Positions 55,404-64,000 of a stretch of DNA of 64,000 bases are shown one piece after another. A program made the translations under genes and the position numbers. Every line of letters begins with the position of its first letter. The first letter of the stretch is position 1. Origin of the DNA: Rheum nobile (lineage: Eukaryota; Streptophyta; Magnoliopsida; Caryophyllales; Polygonaceae); contig WOAB01000838.1 of assembly GCA_027886185.1 (NCBI GenBank), positions 124,001 through 188,000 on the forward strand. Direction: 5' to 3'. The notes below the pieces were generated by a model. The model saw only the letters and a list, made by a program, of their open reading frames with translations, ran no database searches and was not told the origin of the DNA.

Positions 55404-56157
55404 AAGGCAGATGGGATCCAAATCCATCAATAGATTGAAGAAGTTCAAAATGGATTCCAGCAAACCCATTTCTACTCCCATCTCCCCTGCAACTCGGCTC
55501 ACCGCTGATCATACTAGACAAAGGGTTGAGGAGAAGCTCTATCGTGGTATGATAGGTTCTTTGATGCATCTAACCGCTAGTAGGCCGGATATTGTGTTTG
55601 TTGTGTGCCTATGTGCCAGGTTTCAAGCTGATCCAAGGGAATCTCACTTAACGGAAGTGAAGCGCATATTTCGCTATCTGAAGGGAACTGACGACCTCTG
55701 TCTTTGGTATCCCAAAGATTGCCACTTCAACCTTCTTGGATACACGGATACAGACTATGTTGGGTTCTTGGTTGATCGCAAGAGCACCTCTGGAATGGAC
55801 CAGTTCCTTGGTCCCTGCTTGATCTCTTGGGGCTCAAAGAAACAAAACTCAGTGGCCCTTTCCACTACGAAAGCTGAGTACATCGCAGCTGCTGCTTGTT
55901 GTTCCCAACTCCTCTGGCTCAAACAACAACTTGCAGACTTTGGTATGTCTTTTGGTCCACTCAAGATCTTATGTGACAATACTAGTGCCATCAACATATC
56001 CAAGAACCCTGTGCATCATACTTGAACTAAGCATATTGACATTAGGCATCATTTCTTACGTGATCATGTTGAAAAAAGGGAACATTCTGCTAGACCATTG
56101 TAGGATGGAAGATCAAATTGTCGATATATTCACTAAAGCACTTAATCGATAACCTTA
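55404..56157 (+). pseudogene. Copia RT end and RNase H
   Basis: KLYRGMIGSLMHLTASRPDI and ARFQADPRESHLTEVKRIFR lead into RNase H: GYTDTDYVGFLVDRKSTSG, SWGSKKQNSVALSTTKAEYI and ILCDNTSAINISKNPV. The frame ends at TGA 56023-56025 in the conserved HTKHI region and then continues with HIDIRHHFLRDHVE to about 56157. The first 60 bases are in yet another frame. Confidence 0.88.
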
Positions 56158-57045
56158 TGAGTCCTTTAGGTTACTCCTAGGAATGATTTCCCTAAACTAG
56201 TAGTTCTGTTGCCGTTACTAGTTCCCTTGCTTTGACTAGACTTGATCTCTTTTATGGTCTCATTGACAATATTAATGATATTTGCTCTTGTGATGGCCTC
56301 GCATGTCCTGTAATATTGATTCTAAAGCATGTTCTTAATTATGGAATGATCACATATTCTTTCATAATATATCTTGTGCATGTCTATATCTCTTTGTTAG
56401 CCTTCAAATAGTCAATTTGATCACATCTATCCTACATTACAAGCCGAAATGATGATTGACTATAAGCCGTCCCTAAGCCTGATTACATTGCATAATTCCT
56501 TATGATCCTTTGTTTAGTCCACACTGGGAATTATCTGTGTAATGTCAAATTGCCTTCCTAATTTTATTTCTATGGGTATGTACTTTTCTTGAGTGTTTGC
56601 TTGGTTCCCTACATCAAATGTGCCCATATCTCCTAGTTTCGTGTCATTCTCTGAGGAAAGGAACTGGGCAAGCCGCTTCAACGGCCAGAATTTGAATTTT
56701 GCTCTCTGACAGCGTACGCTTCCCGAGATCAGTAATTGCACTTATAGCCGTTTTGTTCTCAGAGATTTCAGCCGATTTGAAGCCCAATTTTGATTTGATT
56801 GCTCTGAGAAAATCATGATAAAGCTATTTATGGGTTCCCTTCTGGTTCAGAATATCTTGTGGCCGTTTGAGAAGTATTCGGTTCCCTTATTTGAATAGAT
56901 TTGGCAACGGATCAATTTGGATAGATTTTTGCTTGGAGATTATATAAGGCAACCAGGGAAAACCTAGAGCGGCACCGATTTCTCAATTCTCTCTACTCTC
57001 CTTAAAGATAATTGCCTCTCTCTCTCCAACCAAACCTCCCCAGCC
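56158..57045 (+). other. Spacer between copia pol and the 3' ORF
   Basis: T-rich, about 890 bp, without open frame of note. Pyrimidine-rich leader just before ATG 57046 (CTCTCTCTCTCC) could be the leader of a separate mRNA. Confidence 0.5.
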
Positions 57046-58580
57046 ATGGAACCAAAAATTCCTCAGATCACTGAAGAAGAGATGGCCTACATTGAGGCCC
57101 TCAGAAAACAGAAAGCTACGCCCTCCTCCTCTCAGGTGGCTATCCCACAAAAGGCACTATCTCCTGTGCCCCCACCTGCGACGGACCCAGTTCAGATGGC
57201 ATCGTCCCCAGTAAAAGATCCAAGCAAGTCGGTCTCGTCGGAGCACACCATGTCCAAGCCGTCCTCCCCAACACCGACAAAGGAGGACTCCCATCACTCC
57301 TCCCCCCCCCCTCAGCAGGGTGATCCTATTGATGTGGAGTTTCTTCCGACGCCGACCCCCTCTCTCCGACTCCCCGGCGATTCACAATCAGTTGCAGGCC
57401 GCGTCAAGCGCCGCGCTGCAAAAGGCGGTGCTGGCATCTCCTCGCTCAATCTTGAGGAGACAACTCCGGTAAAAAGGGCGAAGCTTTCCTCCACCGCCAA
57501 AGGCAAGAAAACACTGGCCTCATCTCCGACTCCCTCCTCTCAGGTTCCCTCCCAGGTGGATACTGCTCTTGCCTCCCGCAACATTCTGGAGCCCCTCATC
57601 GTCGGAGAGGAATTATGGGCCTCCTCTGACGATGAGAGCATCATCGCCGCCCACGCTAAGCTCCAACTTCAGGGCTGGGACACTCTGGTTCCTGAGCCCT
57701 TTGCTGTGAATGAGGATCAAGTTCGCCTCTTCTAGCAGAACCTGCAGTTCGTCGCTGCCAAAGACGACAAGCCTGTCCATGACGCCCTTCTCACCTGGGG
57801 AGGTAATCTCATACTCGTCTCTGCTGCAGTGATTGGTTCTGTGCTTGTCCTAGAATCTGGAAAGGGCTTTGGGGTGCTTGTGAAAAGGAACTGGCCAGCC
57901 AAGCGCAAGGCTGCTATCCTCCGAACAGTGTTTGATGGGAACGCCCCCTCCAAAGGTGCCCTCTTTACCAAATACCTGACCTTGACAAGAAAATCCTCCA
58001 TACCTTTCTCATCAAAAACATCATCTCCCGCTAAAAAAAGCGCGACACCATTGATGTCTCTGATGCCGTACTTATGGAGAAACTTATCTTTGGAGAACCC
58101 ATTGACCTCCCTCGCATTACCTTGGCCCACATGCAATTCTGCAAGTCCCACTCCACCCATGCTCTCCCCTACCCTCACCTCATCAAGAATTTGCTTAGCC
58201 GCCTTGGTCTCTATCCCACTGAAATCCCAGAGACCCACTTCTCACGCCTCCTCACAATGACCACTGTGAAGCGCCTTGCGTAAAAGGCGCATATTGATGA
58301 AATGTCTGAAGCTGAGGAAGAACAAGAGGAGATGTTTCTTGGCCAGTCTGATCCTCGTCTGGTTCCTGACACTCATGTGCTCCTCACCAGTCTAGGGCAT
58401 ATTGAAACTGCTTTGATTAACGGCTTCGACAAGGTGGCCTCCGCTATGGAAAAGGGTAGCAACTTCACCAATGAGATGGTGGTGGAGTTGTGGAAGGCTA
58501 CTGCTGCTCTCGTCAAGGAAATTGAGAAGTTAGTCGACGAGAAAATCATGGAAGACAGGGCCAAGGGCCAAAAGCAGTGA
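57046..58580 (+). pseudogene. Env-position ORF of the copia element (plant-transposon-protein-like)
   Basis: Starts MEPKIPQITEEEMAYIEALR. The first 130 residues are proline/serine-rich, with basic VKRRAAKGGAG that could be a nuclear signal. Then DTLVPEPFAVNEDQVRLF, TAG 57733, and a fold region with KRNWPAKRKAAILRTVF. After a frameshift near 57960 come LMEKLIFGEPIDLPRITLAH and LLSRLGLYPTEIPETHFSRL, TAA about 58281, and a C-terminal helix (TAALVKEIEKLVDEKIMEDR) ending at TGA 58578. The conserved middle looks like the 'putative plant transposon protein' domain (PF20167) rather than an envelope protein. No signal peptide or membrane anchor was seen. Confidence 0.6.
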
Positions 58581-59084
58581 GGGACCGTGTTCAGTTCCCT
58601 TCTCAGATGACACGGAACTTGTAGTTCCCTTAGGATTTCCCTTCCATGTCATGATCCTTTTTGTGTGTCTCTGAGTGTTTTAATTCTCATCAATCTGATG
58701 TTTATGTAGTTCCTGTCCTGTTTATATTTAATGAACTTGTTTGTGTTCCTTGCGCTGCTTTCAATCTTTATTACGGTGCCATTTCTCTAGAGTTCAGCAT
58801 TAGTTTATTTATCTCTCTAAGTTCTCTTTGTTATTCATCTAACTGACTCTTTTCAATGATGTCCAAAGGGGGAATGAACGTGGCAATCCGGAACTAATAG
58901 GCTGAAAGGAACTCTGACCTAGTTGTTACATTAAGGGAAAACTAAGGAACTAGATCTGGTGTTAAGGGGGAATATGCAATTCACTAATGATTGTCCTACA
59001 TCTAGCATTGTCTTGTTTTTGTTTTTCCTCATATGTTTTTCATGCCTATTATGATATGCCAGTTCTACATGTTTGTCATCATCA
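58581..59084 (+). other. Copia 3' untranslated region
   Basis: No supported gene. GAACTAG/GTTCCCT-type words recur as elsewhere in this element. Confidence 0.45.
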
Positions 59085-59097
59085 AAAAGGGGAAAAT
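59085..59097 (+). other. Polypurine tract of the copia element
   Basis: AAAAAGGGGAAAAT just before the 3' LTR. Confidence 0.88.
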
Positions 59098-59956
59098 TGT
59101 TAGGAAGTGAACTTTTGAGAACTCCAGTTCCCTACCTAGTTTCCTTCCTCAGTTTTCCTAGTTTTGCCAATGACAAACACCTTTGCTATTAACATTTCCA
59201 TTAGTGTGACAAACAGGGAACTCTGGATTCGGAAAGCACAAGACAGAGACACTAACGCCGGACTTGGGAACTGGCGGAAGGAACTGAAGCTTGTTGACGC
59301 TGGAATCACTTGGATTAATCTGTGAATAGCGGTGGCGAGCTGTTTTAGGGTAGATCTTAGTTAGAGAGAGAACTATGAGATCTTATCCTATTTCCATAAG
59401 TTTTAGGAGCTTAAAAGTTTATCTTTATGGAAACAAAACATGTAAAAATCGGTAAAGATTATATTTGGTAACAAATGTTATCTTTAACGATTACTTTTGA
59501 TTATTTTATTTGTTTGATTCGGTTCTGGAGATTTGCCTCCCCTAGTAATTAAATCATATAAATAAAGTAATTGAAACTCTCTCATTTTTACGCATTCACG
59601 AAGAAGAAGAATTCTGAGTGCTGTGAGAAGTTATGCCGAGTTCTTTGAAGAAGAACTAAGTAAGTTGCTTGCTTGTTGTTGCTTGGTTAGGTCGAACTAG
59701 ATAGAGAGTCCTTAGTGTGTCTAAGACTTAAATCTGTGTGTTCTATTCTAGTTGATTGTAACCGAAGTATTAATACAAGAAGTAGACTTTGAAATCCTCT
59801 TGCAAGAGAGGTAGTGGGTTTTATCCTGGATAACTAGTTGGTTATCAAAGGTTCCCACTTAAGGAACTTGTCTTGAATCTGCTATTGTTTACTTATTCCG
59901 CTGCTTAGGGAACTGGACTCTCAGTTCCCTCGATAACTAACAAGTACGATCCTACA
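59098..59956 (+). repeat. 3' LTR of the copia element
   Basis: 859 bp, same ends as 50052-50913. Followed by the CCTTC duplication. Confidence 0.92.
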
Positions 59957-60031
59957 CCTTCTCCACCTCGAACCCACTTTTCAGTTGTGGCCTACTCACT
60001 TTTTTTTCGATGAGGAAAGAATTAGACAGGT

Positions 60032-60406
60032 CTACCGTCTAGCAGTAGGCCGGCCTAGAGCATCTAAGCGGATGAGAACACGAAGTTCTGGATCAAGAGA
60101 AAGGTTAGACATACGTGGTGACAAGCTGAGTTTAGCAATTTTGTCAGCAGAGCGATTCACTTCACGGAAAATATGTCTAAACTGGACATCCTGGAAAGAC
60201 TGGAGGTTAAACAAAATATCTGCAACCACCATTTCAATTTCCCAGGGACAATCCCAAATTCCTTTGATCAAATTAATAAGGCAAAGATTGTCTCCTTCAA
60301 TTTGTAATTTGTTAAGGTTTAATCTTTTGGCAGTAATGATACTATGTTTTAATGCAAGTGTTTCAGTCATAAAGATTGAGTTGTGGCCACATGGGGAGCC
60401 CTCCAT
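60032..60406 (-). pseudogene. LINE C-terminal RNase H
   Basis: RVT_3-type RNase H (PF13456): FMTETLALKHSIITAKRLNL, then IEGDNLCLINLIKG and IFREVNRSADKIAKLSL. Glu, Asp and Asp of the active site are recognisable. Ends at the stop at 60032-60034, about 25 bp before the A-tail. Confidence 0.85.
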
Positions 60407-60522
60407 GTGTATTATCTTTGCTTTATCATTTCTAATGATGAATCCAAAACTTGTTTGTCCGTTAGGGAGTTTTGAGCCATCAAAGTTAATTTTATAAAAA
60501 AATGTTATCAGGTTTAGACCAT

Positions 60523-61188
60523 TTAATGTTTTTTTGTTTTTCTAGTTTGATGTGGGTTTCGTTTAGTAATGATTGGATCATCACTATCCTTAGTAATCTT
60601 TTTATCCCAATTGCGGATGAGAGTAGTAATGTTCAGATCAAGATCTGTGATTCTATCAGCGAGAGAAGTGTTGAAAATGATTTGATTTCTGCTAATCCAA
60701 ATACCCCACCACGTAGTGGCCAGACAAGAAAATTCTTTCTTGGAGGTGAGAGAATGAATTTCTACAAGGATGTCTTTAGGTTTCTTATTGTTGGTGTCAT
60801 TATTTTGAAGTAAATTTTCAATATTTGGGTTTTGTTTTTTGATTTGTGAGAGAGTGAAAGGGCATTTACAGAGAAAATGTTCAAGGTCTTCAACTAGGCA
60901 AGAGCAGGAGTCACAAGCAAGGGGAACCTGAACATGCTTTTGTGCTAATTTAGCTTTGGTAGGCAAGCCATCATGTAAAATCTTCCACAGGAAGTTCTTG
61001 ACTTTAGGATATGAATCAATTTTCCATATCCAGCTAGTATTGTTATTTGGATTTGTTTGTTGTTTTGTGAGAAGTTCATAGGCCGATTTCGTATAAAACC
61101 AACTGTTCTTACTTTGTGTCCAATAAAGTCTATCTTTAATAGGATGAAATGGGATTGGTATATCAAGTATCTTGTCCACAATGTGCAT
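60523..61188 (-). pseudogene. LINE zf-RVT and linker region
   Basis: RVT-associated zinc-binding region (PF13966): SWIWKIDSYPKVKNFLWKIL, LPTKAKLAQKHV, CDSCSCLVEDLEHFLCKCPF. WWGIWISRNQIIFN follows, the usual link to the RNase H domain. The frame ends at 60523, with a frame change to reach the RNase H. Confidence 0.88.
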
Positions 61189-62833
61189 ATGAAGTGTTTC
61201 GTTTAGTTTGGGAATATTTTAGGATCTGTTATTCAGGATAAATTCACTAACAGTAAGAGTAGAGGATGGATTAATATGTGGTAATTTGTAATCTAGGATA
61301 TTGAAACCAAGTAGCCAAGGATTGTGCCAGAATTTGATGGTCTCACCATCACCCACAAGCCAGTGAAGACCAGTTTTGAATTATGTTCTTAAATTTAATA
61401 ATTGAGACTATTGCCATGAGAAATTGCCTTTTTTTAATAAATTGTAAGATATTACATTTTTTAAGGTATTTTTCAGTGATTATTCTAACCCAAATATTAT
61501 CCGGTTCAGCGGAATTTTTCCAAATAAGTTTCATTTGGAGTGCTTTGTTCATATCAGCTGTTTTACGGATACCAGATCCACCATTGTTTTTATGTTTACA
61601 AACTTTATCCCACCCAATTAACGGTTTATAATTAGGTTCTTTATTCCAAAAAAAAATGTTTATTTTATCAAGGTCTTTATGAATAGAAGCAGGTATCATG
61701 AAACTCTACATGATGTAATTTGGTTTAGCTGCAAGAGTAGATTTGATAAGTGTCGCCCTCCCCTCTTGAGACATGGAATTAGTTTTCCATTTGGTAAGTT
61801 GATTGGATACAGATGTAATAGAATCTCTAAATGTGTCATGATTAACTTTGTCATTAATGATAGGACATCCAAGATATTTTTCCAAAGAGGAAGGACAAGG
61901 AATATTAAGAACTGTTTGAATTAAGTCTTTTGTGATGTTGGTAGTATTATTTGTTGTTTGAAATGCAGATTTATGATAGTTAACACATTGCCCAGAAATA
62001 GCACAATAATCTTCAATAATGGTTTTAACTTGGGAACAGGCAGTTTGGTTAGCTTTAGCAAGAATGATGATATCATCAACAAAGGCAAGAAATGGAACAT
62101 TAGTACCACCTCTTGTGATTTTAAAGCCAATCTGGCTATTGAGAATGTTGCTTTGTTGCTGTAGTTTTCTAGCTAAGATTTCTGCACCAAGGATAAAAAG
62201 GAAGGGGAAAGAGGGTCACCTTGTCGTAGACCCCTTTTAGGAAAAAAATATGTCGGTGGGACCATTGTTAACTAGAATTGAGAAGGAGACAGTTTCAATA
62301 TATTCTTTGATCCATCCAATAAAGGTTTTTGAGAATCCAAAATTTTCAAGTATAATCAAAATGAAGTCCCATACAATTTTACCGTATGCTTTTTCCATAT
62401 CTAATTTGATTGCAATCCAACCTTCTTTCCTTTTTTTGGAACGGAAGGAGTGAAAAATTTCGTGAGCAATAAGGATATTATCTTGAATAGCACGATCCGT
62501 AACAAATGCCCCTTGAAGGGGGTGGATTAGTTTATTAATGATTGGTTTCATCCTATCTGTGATTATTTTAGAAATGACTTTATAAATAGTCGAGCAGAGA
62601 CTAATAGGACGGTAATGATTTGTTGAATTTGGATTATCACATTTTGGGATGAGGGTAATAAAAGTATGGTTAATTTGTTTCAAAAGTTTTCCAGAGTGGA
62701 AAAAATTCTTGTTTGCTTTAATGACCATAGGGCCAACAATATGCCAGTATTTTTGATAAAATAAAGCAAACATACCATCAGGGTCTGGCGATTTATTAGA
62801 ACCAAAAGAGAAGACAACTTTTTTTGATTTCAT
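61189..62833 (-). pseudogene. LINE reverse transcriptase
   Basis: RT block order: SPDPDGMFALFYQKYW, FITLIPKCDNPNSTNHYRPI, SLCSTIYKVISKIITDRMK, LHPLQGAFV-type GAFVTDRAIQDNILIAHE, and IKLDMEKAYGKIVWDF. The frame changes in a T8 run near 62240 and again in the RQGDPLSP region near 62205. The catalytic block reads FVDDIIILAK (about 62070), FADD in most relatives. Downstream fragments (GIRKTADMNKALQMKLIWK, 61349-61699) belong to the RT thumb. Stop codons occur between. Confidence 0.88.
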
Positions 62834-62879
62834 CGTTAGTAACCATTTTGGTTAGTTCCATATTGTCATTATTAGAAAT

Positions 62880-63416
62880 TTAATTATTAATATTATCTAA
62901 GTAGTTGTTAAGGGTATTATAATTAATAGTGCTTTGTTTAAATCTTTTTTCAAAATCATAGCGAATTTCTCTTCTGATGTTCTCGAGACCAATAATAATT
63001 GTTCCATCTTGGGTGTGAATCTGTCTAATGATTTGTCTACTTCGGCGACCGGAAGCAATTCTGTGAAAGTAGTTTGTGTTTGTGTCAATTGAATGAATAT
63101 GTTTTGATTTAGCTCGTTGACTCCAATATTTTTTATGAAAAGATAGGAGTCTATCCTTTTTGTTAATTAATAGATTTTGTTTAGATATGAGTTGAGTAGT
63201 GGGATTAGAGATAATATCTTTCTGAATTGATGATAATTGTTCTTCTAATTCTTTGAGTTGTTTGAAGATATTTCCAAAAGTTGTTATGTTCCATTTTTTA
63301 GCACTTGATTTAAGTGCTTGAGTTTTTTTAACAAGGTTGTACATGTGTGAACTTGCGTAGTTAATACGCCAAGCCTGTTTAACCACATTATCGAAATCTT
63401 TTTTAGATGTCCACAT
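62880..63416 (-). pseudogene. LINE endonuclease-RT linker
   Basis: Basic helical linker between endonuclease and RT: VVKQAWRINYASSHMYNLVK, YWSQRAKSKHIHSIDTNTNYFHRIAS (a pattern common in plant LINE ORF2: W..R.....L..GD.NT.FFH). Ends at TAA 62880. Confidence 0.8.
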
Positions 63417-63419
63417 TTT

Positions 63420-64000
63420 TCAAATCGAAAAGGTTGAGCTTTGGTATTATCTTGGTTATCTATTTCTACCGAAATAGGGCAATGGTCAGAAGAGGTGAAA
63501 GCATGATTTTTAGTGAAGATTTATGTGTAGTTTTGGATAATTTGGTGATGTACTAGGACTCAATCCAATTTTCATAGATGTTGTCAATCCCACTTCTATT
63601 TTTTCGCCAAGTGAAGTCACCCCCTTGGATTGAAATATCATTTAGGTCGCATGCTTGTTTAAGATCATGTAGTCGACATAATCTTGGGGGGGGGGGGAGT
63701 AAGGCCTCCCATTTTTTTCAAGTTGTTTTGAATTTCATTGAAATCTCCAATTAGGAGATAAGGAATATGAATTTGAGAAAGGAATTGCATAAGCAAATTC
63801 CAAAATTCATTTTTATCATTTTTCCTAGGAGGAGCATAAATAAACAGAAGCATGATACAAAAGTTTTTATCCATGTTTTTTATTTTAGTGCAATAAATCT
63901 TTTATCTAAATGAGACAGTTCACATAATTCATTCTGTAACCGGTGTGATTTCCACATAACACAAAGTCCACCCGCAAACCCAGAAGCAGGGGAGTAGTGA
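63420..64000 (-). pseudogene. LINE endonuclease (partial)
   Basis: APE-type endonuclease parts: GFAGGLCVMWKSH (about 63960), then a TAA at about 63887, IYAPPRKNDKNEFWNLL and LIGDFNEI with the metal-binding Asp (about 63750). After a C-run (63691-63700 on the plus strand is G-rich) the frame is lost. DFTWRKNRSG is visible near 63595-63625, and the N-terminal part is off the window. Confidence 0.82.

Larger units (their letters stand above)
50052..59956 (+). mobile_element. SIRE/Maximus-like Ty1/copia element, 9.9 kb, TSD CCTTC
   Basis: LTRs at 50052-50913 and 59098-59956 (TGTTAGGAAG...CCTACA) with exact CCTTC duplication (50047-50051 and 59957-59961). Order of parts is gag, protease, integrase, RT, RNase H, then an additional reading frame before the 3' LTR. 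Copia order with a very long Gag and an env-position ORF is established for the SIRE/Maximus lineage. The LTRs are about 97% alike by eye. Pol is broken by several frameshifts and stops; the element is not autonomous. Confidence 0.92.
60000..64000 (-). mobile_element. LINE (plant L1-like), antisense, 5' end outside window
   Basis: On the minus strand the order is endonuclease, RT, zf-RVT and RNase H, then a short tail of about eight A (T-run at 60000-60007 on the plus strand). This is the order of plant L1-type LINE ORF2. ORF1 and part of the endonuclease lie beyond 64000. Single-base indels at homopolymers and stops break ORF2 repeatedly. No target duplication can be checked, since the other end is missing. 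Confidence 0.88.

Overview
The window is plant nuclear DNA, most likely from a eudicot with a large, repeat-rich genome. The evidence is one intron-containing host gene with plant-type splice sites, plus the main plant transposon classes: Ty3/gypsy of Tat, Athila and probable chromovirus type, Ty1/copia of SIRE type, a plant LINE, CACTA, hAT and a tRNA-derived SINE. The species cannot be named from the sequence. No CRISPR array, rRNA gene, functional tRNA gene or bacterial-type operon was seen.

Region 1 (1-8.2 kb) is the gene-bearing part. It holds an apparently intact eight-exon MFS transporter gene (2201-6242, plus strand, 448 aa, MFSD5/PF05631 type), flanked by small repeats: a hAT-like end, a GC-rich tandem repeat and an antisense SINE.

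Region 2 (8.2-48.7 kb) is a stack of nested transposons. The outermost layer is a decayed Ty3/gypsy family. Its integrase tail and an LTR end lie at 8.5-10.4 kb, and its leader, gag, protease and RT lie at 41.8-47.1 kb. A 988-bp hAT MITE with a perfect 8-bp target-site duplication (TSD) sits in the integrase tail. A Tat-lineage element (10582-41805) is inserted in the leader, with 5-bp TSDs differing at one base. It is 31.2 kb long now, about 14.0 kb once later insertions are subtracted. It carries gag, protease, RT, RNase H, a second RNase H and an integrase, all broken, followed by minisatellites and an antisense gene system. Three elements inserted into it: a 5.2-kb CACTA transposon (TSD TTT), a 10.7-kb Athila-like element (TSD CGTAC) and a solo Athila-like LTR (TSD CCCCT). 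LTR divergence judged by eye (Tat pair clearly worse than Athila pair) agrees with this order.

Region 3 (48.7-64 kb) is a 9.9-kb SIRE/Maximus-like copia element (50052-59956, TSD CCTTC) with an env-position reading frame, followed by an antisense LINE that runs off the right edge.

Almost all retroelement reading frames are broken by stops and frameshifts, and most Athila stops look like C-to-T decay of methylated DNA. Two exceptions look readable: the MFS gene, and a spliced minus-strand gene in the CACTA element that joins a Transposase_24-like protein to a Ulp1-type cysteine protease. The most unusual features are the antisense promoter-like modules and spliced antisense ORF of the Tat element, the CACTA protease gene without a recognisable transposase, and a GC-rich motif repeated in the LTRs, gag and 3' region of the Athila element.
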